From Paraspadella gotoi (lineage: Eukaryota; Chaetognatha), in contig CM119263.1 of assembly GCA_051294375.1 (NCBI GenBank), forward strand, positions 23,524,762 through 23,588,761: a stretch of DNA of 64,000 bases. The letters are read 5' to 3'. Made by a program: the position numbers and the translations under genes. Below the pieces are notes generated by a model, which worked only from the letters and a program-made list of their open reading frames with translations, was not told the DNA's origin and did not search any database. Below, piece after piece: positions 32,812 through 42,679 of this stretch (positions within the stretch are counted from its first letter, which is position 1; each line of letters begins with the position of its first letter).

Positions 32812-33053
32812 TGTCTCTCTCTCTCTCTCTCTCTCTCNNNNNNNNNNNNNNNNNNNNNNNNNNNNNNNNNNNNNNNNNNNNNNNNNNNNNNNNNNNNNNN
32901 NNNNNNNNNNNNNNNNNNNNNNNNNNNNNNNNNNNNNNNNNNNNNNNNNNNNNNNNNNNNNNNNNNNNNNNNNNNNNNNNNNNNNNNNNNNNNNNNNNNN
33001 NNNNNNNNNNNNNNNNNNNNNNNNNNNNNNNNNNNNNNNNNNNNNNNNNNNNN
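32812..33053. repeat. (CT)n repeat running into a 216-N gap
   Basis: CT repeat at 32812-32837, then N to 33053, then an ACG trinucleotide repeat. At least two repeat types met an assembly break here. Confidence 0.9.
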
Positions 33054-33115
33054 ACGACGACGACGACGACGATGATAGCGACGACGACAAGAAAGACGAC
33101 GACGACGACGAAAAC
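33054..33115. repeat. (ACG)n trinucleotide repeat
   Basis: ACGACG units with ATG/AAG variants. Confidence 0.92.
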
Positions 33116-33335
33116 GTCGAAGACGCCGGAAAAAAAGGACAAAGTCAATGGCTACACATTTAAAAATTACAAATTCGAATATAAAAAGACTCGTTTTTTA
33201 CAATACTGTATACAATCACAGTTTTAAAGTAATCAGCCATTGCCACGCTCCACCAAGCAAATGTGTTTCGATGGATATTGTATAATGATGGTTGAGCTTA
33301 ATTAACTGTGGAGCTAAATCAGTTTTTCGCATAGA

Positions 33336-33769
33336 NNNNNNNNNNNNNNNNNNNNNNNNNNNNNNNNNNNNNNNNNNNNNNNNNNNNNNNNNNNNNNNNN
33401 NNNNNNNNNNNNNNNNNNNNNNNNNNNNNNNNNNNNNNNNNNNNNNNNNNNNNNNNNNNNNNNNNNNNNNNNNNNNNNNNNNNNNNNNNNNNNNNNNNNN
33501 NNNNNNNNNNNNNNNNNNNNNNNNNNNNNNNNNNNNNNNNNNNNNNNNNNNNNNNNNNNNNNNNNNNNNNNNNNNNNNNNNNNNNNNNNNNNNNNNNNNN
33601 NNNNNNNNNNNNNNNNNNNNNNNNNNNNNNNNNNNNNNNNNNNNNNNNNNNNNNNNNNNNNNNNNNNNNNNNNNNNNNNNNNNNNNNNNNNNNNNNNNNN
33701 NNNNNNNNNNNNNNNNNNNNNNNNNNNNNNNNNNNNNNNNNNNNNNNNNNNNNNNNNNNNNNNNNNNNN
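33336..33769. other. Assembly gap, 434 N
   Basis: N run. Confidence 0.97.
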
Positions 33770-33788
33770 GGTATCCGTCAATGATTAG

Positions 33789-33840
33789 GAACCGTCGCCG
33801 TCGCCGTCGTCGTCGTCAGCGTCGTCGTCGACGTCGCCCG
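33789..33840. repeat. (CGT)n-type trinucleotide repeat
   Basis: CGTCGCCGTCGTCGT units. Arginine runs in the plus frame are artefacts. Confidence 0.9.
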
Positions 33841-34145
33841 CCGAATCTCATTTCAAATCTTTTTTTTTTTTTCCACTTCTTTCTTTTATTTTAATCTTTC
33901 TCCCTTTTTTCCATCTTTATTTCATTTCTTGCCAACGATACGCGAGGGATGGAGCTAAAAGAAAAGAAAAGAAAAACTCGAGCAGACATGGTATGAATCT
34001 TTCTCTCTCTCTCTCTCTCTCCTTTTAATTTTTGTAAAGCCAACAAACATAAACGAGACTGGCAATTTGTGCAATACGCAATTTGCAATATGCAATTTGC
34101 CATGTGCTAAAGCGCCACGCTCGAGCGAGCGTCGTCGGCGGTGCG

Positions 34146-34228
34146 AAGAGAGAGAGAGAAATAGAGAGGGAGAAAAAGAGAGAGAGACAGAGAGAGAGAC
34201 AGAGAGACAGAGAGAGAGAGAGAAGAGA
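34146..34228. repeat. GA-rich microsatellite
   Basis: GAGA with ACAGAGAG variants. Confidence 0.92.
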
Positions 34229-34316
34229 TCCTAATTAATTACAAAAATGATGGCAGAGTCTCTAACGAGCGAATTCAATCCAAAATCTTTGATCCATATC
34301 TTTAGTCTGGGGATGT

Positions 34317-34667
34317 TTAATGAGCATTTTCTTCATATTTCACGAAGTATCTTTTCAAGGAGGGAAAGCGTAGCGGCGCCGTCGTCATCGTCGCTTCGGG
34401 CGTCGGCCGGCGTCGGCCGGCGACGGCATTAGCGGCTGCCGCCGCTGCCGCCGCTGCCGCCGCTGCCGCGGCGTTTCCTGCTTCTCCTCCGCCGGCGTCG
34501 GCACCCGCGCGGCACCCGCGCGGCACCCGCGCAGCCCGTCGCCCCCCGGCACCCGCGGCTGCGGCGACGGCAAAAACCGCGGCGACGCAGGGAGAGTTGG
34601 CTTCGGCTTCGTCGTTCGTCTCATTACCGAAGGTGTCATTCTCCAAGTTTTTCACTAATGGCTTCAT
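34317..34667 (-). CDS. Possible alanine-rich protein (116 aa)
   Basis: Open frame from ATG at 34667 to TAA at 34319-34317. The ends look protein-like (start MKPLVKNLENDTFGNETNDE, end LRFPSLKRYFVKYEENAH). The centre is GGC-repeat derived: an alanine/glycine/arginine stretch and a run of about 14 alanines. No domain recognised. Alanine runs occur in real transcription factors, but a GCC repeat opens frames by itself, so this is only a candidate. Confidence 0.28.
   Translation of the reverse strand: MKPLVKNLENDTFGNETNDEAEANSPCVAAVFAVAAAAGAGGRRAARVPRGCRAGADAGGGEAGNAAAAAAAAAAAAAANAVAGRRRPTPEATMTTAPLRFPSLKRYFVKYEENAH
34501..34533. repeat. 11-base GC-rich tandem repeat
   Basis: GCACCCGCGCG three times (last copy ends in A), next to (GCCGCT)n at 34437-34475. 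Confidence 0.9.
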
Positions 34668-34701
34668 TTGATCAATCGATTTTGTTATGAAAAAAAAAAA
34701 A

Positions 34702-34930
34702 NNNNNNNNNNNNNNNNNNNNNNNNNNNNNNNNNNNNNNNNNNNNNNNNNNNNNNNNNNNNNNNNNNNNNNNNNNNNNNNNNNNNNNNNNNNNNNNNNNN
34801 NNNNNNNNNNNNNNNNNNNNNNNNNNNNNNNNNNNNNNNNNNNNNNNNNNNNNNNNNNNNNNNNNNNNNNNNNNNNNNNNNNNNNNNNNNNNNNNNNNNN
34901 NNNNNNNNNNNNNNNNNNNNNNNNNNNNNN
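34702..34930. other. Assembly gap, 229 N
   Basis: Gap after a poly-A run. Confidence 0.97.
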
Positions 34931-36280
34931 TGAGGTAGTAGTGGTAGATCGTTTGAATTGGAAAGGTAATTTTGGGCAAGTAAAATTTTCATGTCCGTCG
35001 ACTGGATAATATAATCTTATTATATTTCTAGATTTTATATTTATCACAATTAGGCATTTTGCAATACTTAACGTAGTTAACGTTAAGCGAAAAATAAAAC
35101 AAGCGGCGAAAAGTTGTCTCAATGCGACGAAAAAGACGGCGAAAAATTGCGGCGAATCCATGAAGGATGAATCTGCGAAAGGAGAGGAGGGGAGAAAGAT
35201 CGCGGGATGGGCGGGATTGGAGACTTTGAGAGGCTAGGTTGCGATCGTTGGGAATTATTATGGAGTGGAACAATTAGGGAAGGAGTTGATTCAATGAACA
35301 ATGCAACAAGAGTCCGGTGTCAAATTCGACCAACACGTATCTTAGTTTATAACTCTTTTACTTGTTTAAATATGTCCTGTACAAATGTCCTGTCAGTGTC
35401 ATAAAAGAGGGTCATTAGGTCATTGGCGAGAGAAGAGATCGGCGATCGGAATCGTCCTGAAACGAAGACGGCGAAGGAGACAATCGACATTGTCGACATT
35501 CGACAATCCAACAGATCCGGAAGAAGGTTGGAGAAAAAAATATTTAAAAAAGCCGATTGACGGAATTTAGTCGAATGTTATAAAATCTCTTTTTACTTTA
35601 TGTTAAAGATCCGAGTCTCAAATACCTTAACATTTCATTTTCGCATATAATGAGAGCTCTATCTGCCAAAGGGAAAGATAAATATTTTCTGGGAAATAAA
35701 ACGAAACCGAGTTGAAAACCGGTGGTTTAAAGATATCAAGATATTCTCGCCTAACCCCCCCTCTCTCTCGTCCGGGTCGGCAACGGCGCGGCGCCTCCTG
35801 CACCGCCCCGTCGCCCGCTCCGCGATTTATGAACCGAAAAAAACGTTTTAATCAATTTTTACGAAATAAAAATTCGGCGAAATTAGGTTAAAAAACGTCT
35901 AAAACCCGTAATTTCTTGGGATCTCTCGGCCTCCCAATGGCCGCCGAGTTTCCACCCCATAAAGAGAAAAGGGAGAAAAAGGAAAAAAAAAACTGAGAAA
36001 AAAAAAGTTTGGCAAAGGAAAAAAAAAAAAGGAAAAGGAAAAGAAACCATGAACACCAAGAACATTTCATATGGAACGGAGGTGGGTTTCGAGCGAGTTG
36101 GGGCGGGGGGGGGGTTGCTGAAAGGGGAGGAGGCGTTTGGAGATTAAAATAAAAAAAAGGAAAAAAATCCTCCGAAAGAAAAAAAAATATCTAAACTTCG
36201 TTTTTGAAAAAAAAAATTGAAAGACGTTGAAAGTTGGATGGAGATGGAGTCAAATCATCAGCAGCAGCGACAGCGGCGGC
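34931..36280. other. Non-coding stretch
   Basis: Mixed AT-rich sequence. Poly-A-rich tracts at 35940-36060 and 36145-36220 and a G run at 36105-36113. No gene seen. Confidence 0.45.
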
Positions 36281-36295
36281 GGCGACGGCGGCGGG

Positions 36296-36425
36296 CGATG
36301 CCATAAAGCCCTAATAGCGCCGCGCTAAAGGCTTTGCATAAAACCTATTCCAATTTGAGATTGCGTCATTAATTTTGTTGAAAATCATTCAAGGTTTCCA
36401 TGGCAGCATATTTCATCTTGGCTCA
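36296..36425. promoter_or_regulatory. Non-repetitive island with homeodomain-type motifs
   Basis: Balanced, non-repetitive sequence between a CGG-rich tract and a GA repeat. It contains GCCATAAA (36300-36307, Cdx/posterior-Hox-type site) and GTCATTAATTTTG (36365-36377, homeodomain-type). Only conservation could show whether it is functional. Confidence 0.22.
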
Positions 36426-36670
36426 ATATTCTCGTCTTGGATCATTCCGCATGCCGGGTGCACGCGGGGCGCACGCAGTCGGGGCCCCCGACGCGTTGCG
36501 TGCGAGAGAATGAGAGAGAGAGAGAAAGAAAGAGATAGAGACTCGTAAAAAAAGGATGACTCCCTCATCTCTCACAGTCTTGATCAACCAAATCGTCATC
36601 GTCATCGCCATCGTCGTTCTCATCGTCGTTATCGGCGACACTTAAAAAAAAAAAGTCATCGTCTCCCTTT

Positions 36671-36684
36671 GTTACCATGGCGAC
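36671..36684. promoter_or_regulatory. RFX X-box-like motif
   Basis: GTTACCATGGCGAC differs at one position from the palindromic X-box GTTACCATGGCAAC bound by RFX factors, which often control ciliary genes. The sequence downstream is GC-rich with an open plus frame, but no gene is recognised. Confidence 0.3.
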
Positions 36685-37154
36685 CATTGGTCAGCATTGT
36701 CTTTGTCGCCTCCGCGTCGCTTTCATGTCCGACCACTCCTGCCATCCGCCCCTCCACTCCCACCCGCCCACGACCACCCCAGCCTCGATCCGCCGTCTCG
36801 ACTCATCGCCGCTAATTGTCTCCGTTATCATCAGTTTTTCGGCGCTGGATGGCGTTGGCGTCGGACGGAGGGTGGCGGCGTCGGTGGCGGCGACATCGGC
36901 GGCGCAAAATTTTCCCCATCTGCGGCGCTGCGCCGGCGGCGCCGGCGGCGCCGGGTTTAGCGTTAGACGAGATATCGACGCTTCGTCATTAAAGGGTCCC
37001 AGCTTTCCCCGACGAGAAAGATTGTTGAGGGGGGAGGGGGGGAGGTTGGAGGTTGTGGGGTGGGAGGGTGGAGAGAGGGATGACTGACTGAATAAATTAG
37101 TAAATTAATAGAATAATTTAATTATTAACTAATGACGGATATATGAAAGAGTAA

Positions 37155-37276
37155 AGGAAGGAATGAATGAATGAATGAAGGAATGAACGAAAATGGAAAA
37201 AATGAATGAATGAATGCATGAATGAATGAATGAATAAATGAATGAATGAATGAATGAATGAATGAATGAAGAAATG
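37155..37276. repeat. (AATG)n tetranucleotide repeat
   Basis: AATGAATG units with AAGG, AAATGG and GCATG interruptions. Confidence 0.95.
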
Positions 37277-37371
37277 TATAAATTAATCATTAAATTAATT
37301 AAATTTGACTAAGTCATGAGGGTAATTTGAAGTTTGGCTTGGTGTTGTGGTGTGGCTGAATGACGGAGAGT

Positions 37372-37420
37372 GAAGAGGAGGAGGAGGAGGAGGAGGAGGA
37401 GGAGGAGGAGGAGAAGGAGA
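37372..37420. repeat. (AGG)n trinucleotide repeat
   Basis: Pure AGGAGG, ending in AGAAGGAG. Confidence 0.94.
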
Positions 37421-37596
37421 AAGAATCGGAGGAGCGAAGAATCTAATGACGTTTTGTCATTATCGTCACCGAGTTTCCTCGGAGGGATTAAAGGGGTTAT
37501 CGAGATCGTCGTCGTCGTCGTCGTTCGTCCGTCGTCTGATCATCACGAGTGAAACAATGGTCGACACGACGACGTAGTGACGACTAAGACCCTTGC

Positions 37597-37629
37597 TCTC
37601 TCTCCTCTCTCTCTCTCTCTCCTCCGTCT

Positions 37630-37663
<34 letters not shown>

Positions 37664-37970
37664 TCTCCTCTCAGCTCACTCTTCTCTCTCTCTCGCGCTC
37701 TTCTCTCTCTCCTCTCACGTCTCTCCTCTCCCATGCTGGTCCTCCCCGTTCTTGCTCCGCGGCTCATGCTCCCCTCCTGCGCGGCACGCACCTGCCGTCC
37801 TGCGCTGGTCCCGGGCTTTGTTTTTTTTTTGCTTCATCTCGCGTCTCTCTCTCTCTCTCTCTCACTCTTCTCTTCTCTCTCATGTCTCTCATCTCTCTCT
37901 CTCCTTCTCCTCTCTCCTTCTCTTTCTCCCCTCCCTCCATCTTCCATCTCTCCCTCCTCTTCTTCTTTGA
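37597..37970. repeat. Two CT-rich tracts
   Basis: CT-rich repeats at 37597-37735 and 37840-37970 with about 100 bases of GC-richer unique sequence between. S/L-rich frames across them are artefacts. Confidence 0.92.
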
Positions 37971-38719
37971 TCGAGCGAATGATTGATGACGCACCTCCAC
38001 CGGACTCTGACCCTCGCTATTGACTTTTTGTTCCAAATCAATTTCGAAACAAAACTCCCTCCTCCTCCTCCTCGCTCCTCCCCTCCTCCTCTCTCCCCCG
38101 ACTGGTGAAATCTAAACGTTAACACCTCGAGATTTTCGTCCATCTGTCCCCTCGCCCAAGAATGAAACCTGCTCTCGTCCTCGAATCTATCCTGTGAATT
38201 ATATCATTACATTGTAAAAGTAAAATTTTTTCTATAATTTTAACAAACAAACAATACAATGTCCGGTTCTGCCTCGATAAGTACAGTAATCAGCTAATCA
38301 GATGATCCTTCCAAGTCTCGCCTCACCATCATTCAATAACACCATCGCCGCAACAGTCACTCCCCCTCTACCTCCTCGGCCATCACACTTCACCGCCTCC
38401 GCAACAACCGCCACGGCCACGTCTACCGCCAGTCCCGCCACCGCTTTCTGCCTCCCGGTCCCCACCTCGCCGTCAGAGCCTTCCGTCACCGTACCTCGTT
38501 CGCGAAATATCTAATTGAAAAAATGTTTCCCGGTTATAACTTGCCGGATCAGCGTCGTCTCTCTCGCTCTCTCTTCTTGCCGTCTCATCTCTTCTCGCCT
38601 TCCCTCTAATACTTTAAAAGTCGGGTGCCGTGAGATTTGCCGTTTTAAATTGAAACCGCGCCAAAATAAGGCAAAAGGGGAAAAAAAATAATTCCGATGT
38701 TTCCAGGTCTTTCCTTAGC

Positions 38720-38798
38720 GGAAGATGAGAGCGAGAGATACGAGAGAGAGAGAGGAGAGAGAGAGAGGAGAGAGGGAGAGAAAAGAGAGAGAGAGGAG

Positions 38799-38829
<31 letters not shown>

Positions 38830-38832
38830 CTA
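38720..38832. repeat. GA-rich microsatellite
   Basis: Imperfect GA repeat. Confidence 0.93.
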
Positions 38833-39542
38833 AAAACGAGGAAGACATAAAAAAATTCCTCAACGAAATTGGAATGAATTTTCTTCTTTAACTCGTTCGA
38901 GTTTTCGTCATTAAGTTTTGGATGCAATCGTGAATTGGGGCGTTTTTTTTGTTTAGTGTGAAGGTGGGGCGAGGTGAGGGGGCCGTGGCGTCTGCTGGGG
39001 GTGAGGTGAAGAGAGGAGGGTGAGTCGATTCAGACCGGAAGATGGGGTAAGGACTAAAGGAGAACGAACAGCAGTAGCTGTATCGTTTTGCTTAAAGGGA
39101 GCTAATACAATGATTCAACATCAAATTTTGAAAATTGGGCCACATAAATAACTTTCATGTTTATTTTGATTATTAATAAATGATTAATCATTCCTTTTAT
39201 CATTTTTGAATGGTAATCGTATGCGATGTTCTTCTGTTGAATTGCCAATTTTCACCTGACGTGCAATTCAGGTAGCATACGCCATCTTTCTGTTCTTCCG
39301 TCAGCGAGATACATCTTTTGGTAATCATTATGTCTCTCTCGAAACATTAACGACGCTCTCCCTCGTCGTCTCTCTCTCGTCTTTCTCTCGCTCATCCCTC
39401 TCATCTCGTCTTCTCTCTCTCCTCTCTCCTCTCTCGATCCAATCTCGATCAATTCAAGTCTCTGGATCCCAAAAACCTAAACATCTTACAAATTCCGCGG
39501 CCTTCTCTCCTCCGCTCAAAATAATTTATGTTTTTCTTCGCG

Positions 39543-39554
39543 TTGGCGCCAAAA
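39543..39554. promoter_or_regulatory. E2F-type site
   Basis: TTGGCGCCAAAA, the same palindrome as at 28946 and 29077. Isolated here, so weaker evidence. Confidence 0.25.
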
Positions 39555-40299
39555 TTCAACGTGGATGCGGATTCCATTTCAAAGGCGGGAGGAGGAAGGG
39601 GCGGAGGAAGAGGAAAGAAAAATAGAAAGGAGGCGGGAATAAAGAAGGGATGTAAAAGAACCAAGTGTGAGCTAAAGTGAGAGTGGAAGAGATAATAAAA
39701 AGGAAAAGGCGAGTTTGAAATTTTACATGGGTCAAAAAAAAGGAATCATTTTAATTGGAACAACCGCTTAATACCCAAACTTTTGCATGGCCGAGATGTT
39801 TAACCTTACACCATCCCGCTTTCCTTATCTCCTTTCCCTCCCTCTTTATTCTTTTTCTTTCTACATTCTCCTTTTTTTCCCTCTCCACCGTCCCTCAACT
39901 CCTTTCCTTCTCTTCTTTCCTCGACGTATGACGTATGATTGGCGGCAAAACCCGCGCATGCGCCTCTCTCCTTTTTTTTCTGCCCCTCTCTTTCCTTTTT
40001 ATCTGTCCTTCCTCATTTCTTCCTCCGGTTTCTTCCTTCAAATTTTCCTTCACCGTCCATCTATTTTCTCCTCTTTTTTTTTCATGAGCGAAAGTTTAAT
40101 TCCAAAAATTTAGTTTTCTATTCCATTGGTTGATATTTTTAGTTTTCATCGTTATCTGTTTTACCATTTCCTCGCTGCCATCTCCTCCCATCTCCTCCCA
40201 TCTGCTAACATCCATTCCCATCTCTTTCTCCCACCCATCCTTTCCTTTCCCGCTCTCTCCACCGGTCGGCCTTCCAAAATTGGCATCTCCTCTTCGCAC

Positions 40300-40553
40300 C
40301 TGCGGTCGTCTTTTCCGTCGCCGCTGGCACCTGGCCACCGACCGAGACTCCGCTCGCGCCCATCGGGGAACGCCCATTCCAACTTTACCCGCCCACCTTC
40401 TGGGAACACCCCCTTCCTACTTTCGAGGGCTCCTATGCGAATAGGCTCCCCGGTGACCTCTTTCTCCGTTAGTCGAGTCTGGATCTCTCGTCCAGACGCG
40501 ATACGACGGGCGCCGTCGCTTCCGAGTTTCGTGTACCCTTTCACGAGCGATTC
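40300..40553 (-). CDS. Possible internal exon, unknown protein
   Basis: A minus-strand frame open from an acceptor-like TGACTAG (40555-40554) to a good donor GACCGCAG/GTGCGA (GT at 40299-40298). It gives 84 codons plus two bases beginning ESLVKGYTKLGSDGARR, non-repetitive and charged. The acceptor has a poor pyrimidine tract, no partner exon is found, and the plus strand is also open. Weak candidate. Confidence 0.2.
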
Positions 40554-40789
40554 CTAGTCAGCGCCCGTTATCTCTCCCAACCTGTCGGCATTCTGTTGTA
40601 AATCTGTTTAGCTTTGATTTTGCGGGAAATTTTATACTAAATAGCCTTATACGTCTTTGAAATGACAATAATTGTTGCCAAAAAGACAACAGCATATTCA
40701 ATTATTCTTCTCTCGCTATTTCAGATATAATTCAACGTTCAAATCGTTAAAAAAAAAAAAAAAAAAAACTGGACTTTTTTTTCGTTAAG

Positions 40790-41300
40790 AGAGACGTGAC
40801 CACGATATCGTTGACAAAAACAAAGAAAACGACGACAAAGGCGATATTATTACCTGTAAAGATGACAACGGTAAAGGCAAAGACGATGGCGTCGACTAAT
40901 GTGGTCAAATCGGCGTTGACGCGAACGGGCACGAAGATGGTCACAACTGCGTCAGGGACGACGACGCTGACTAAGACGACGACGAGGCTGACAACGACGA
41001 CGACGACCGGAAATGGACCCGGAATCGATTTCGCGTCTCGCGATTAACGTCGATGAGACGCCGGACGATTGCGGGGAGGAAGGGAGGAAAGGAAATGAGG
41101 AAAATAGGGAGGGAGGAGGAAGGAAGGGAGGAAAGGAAATGAGATGGGAGGGAGGAGGAAGGAAGGAAAGGGGAAGAAAGAATTTAAAAAGGGATGAAAT
41201 AGAGGAATAATAGAAGGAATGATAAAAAGGAAAGAAGTAAGAAGAAGGAGGAAGGAAGAAGGAAGAGGAAGAAGGAAGGAAGTAGGAAGAAGAAGAAGAA
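40790..41300. repeat. Degenerate (GAC)n followed by GGA/GAAG-rich tract
   Basis: 40790-41060 is diverged GAC/AAC/AAG trinucleotide sequence. Threonine/lysine frames on plus and valine frames on minus follow from it. 41070-41300 is purine-rich GGAAGGAGG. Confidence 0.8.
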
Positions 41301-41546
41301 TGGAAAGAGTGTATTCGAAGGTTTTTATAATATATAGCTGGGATCCAAGTAAAAAATGTAGAAAAGAAAAGTTAAAGAGCGCTTTAGTCTCATAAATAGA
41401 ATATGAGAAACAGAGAGCGAAGAGGTTTGATTACGTTCGAGTTGAAGAAGGCAATTGAACAGTCACACGAACGATTAAACATACAAGATGACGCTGAGGA
41501 TTTCTAGTCATCGCTAATAAGGGGGTAAGAGAGGGTTAAACCGGAA

Positions 41547-41714
41547 AGGAGAGAGAGAGTAAATGACGGAAGATGGAAAGAGACGAGAGGGGAGAAGAGA
41601 GAGAGAAAGAAACGAAGAGAGGAGGGAAAGAGAGAGAGAGATGAGAGAGAGAGAGTAGAGAGAGAGACGGAGAGCGAGAGGAGAGGGAGGAGAGAGAGAG
41701 AGAGAGAGACGAGA
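41547..41714. repeat. GA-rich microsatellite
   Basis: Imperfect GA repeat. Confidence 0.93.
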
Positions 41715-42679
41715 GACAACAAAAATAATAGGATAAGTGCATTGAGAAGTGAAAAAGCAAAAAAGTACTCGAACGAAAAGAAAGGAGAAACGAGGAGAGC
41801 GAGAGCGTGAAATTAATCTTTCGCATCGAACGAGAGACCTCGATCGCGTCGTCGTCCATTTGCCTTTCAGACTGAAAATGTAAATCGATTTATTTTATCA
41901 GTTTCTGCGGAGAGTGAATCTAATGTTTGTGGCATCTATACTGATTTGAAAATTCGCGAAAAGTAAAAAGTAAAAAATTCCATGATTTCGGGATGGCTCT
42001 CTCTCTCTTCTCTCTCTCTTTTTATATATATATATATGCTCTCTTATCAACGGCAGGAAACGCCCCGCGCTATCATTGAGTCTATGAGCCATTGAGTGTC
42101 TGGCGTGTTCTCTCATCTCTGCTCTCTCTCTACTCCTCGTCTCTGGTCTCTTCTTTCTTCTCAGTCTCTGCGTTGCTCGTCGTCTCTATCGGTTCTCGGC
42201 AGCAAAAACATGCATTACATCGCATGAACCGTTTCCAATAATACTCCAGAAATCCATTAACCGAAAACCCCATTCAATCCGCACTCCTCTTCCTCTTCCT
42301 CCTCCGCTCTTGATCTTTCCTCCGTATTTTGATTACTCTCTTCTTCCTTCTTGCTTCTTTATCTTTCTTCTTCTTTCTTTTCCTTGATTCTATAAAATCC
42401 TTTACTTCGTCACTCCTCTTCATACGTGCAACTAATCCTTTGTCATCTTTCGACTTAACTTTCCGCGATCGCTATCTCGAAAGGTTATGCCTGAACATAC
42501 ATTTTTCCATTAGAATTTCTTGTCTATCTTTTCCCTTTTTTATTATTCCGTCCCTTTGTGCATCCAACAGCTTTCCATTCAATTTAAGAATTAATGATGA
42601 CATTCTGCCCTGTCATTCTTTCTTCTTTTTTTCATTCCTTTAATGCATAAATTGATTTTTCTTGTCCAGTGCCCCCACT
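41715..42679. other. Non-coding stretch
   Basis: Contains (CT)n and (TA)n (41998-42037) and pyrimidine-rich sequence. No gene seen. Confidence 0.45.

Noticed and set aside
34501-34533. Short tandem repeats considered as a CRISPR-like array (also 23741-23792 and 37155-37276)
   Set aside because: Units are 4-11 bases with no spacers, so they are ordinary micro- or minisatellites in animal DNA.
37577-38023. Serine/leucine-rich or glutamate/arginine-rich frames up to 245 codons in CT/GA tracts (also 26375-26729, 45238-45515, 58711-59448)
   Set aside because: GA and CT dinucleotide repeats lack stop codons in every frame, so these frames carry no coding evidence.
40747-41047. Minus-strand frame rich in valine that resembles membrane helices
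   Set aside because: It is the translation of a degenerate GAC/GTC repeat. It ends in a poly-A-derived phenylalanine run and has no polar loops typical of a real membrane protein.
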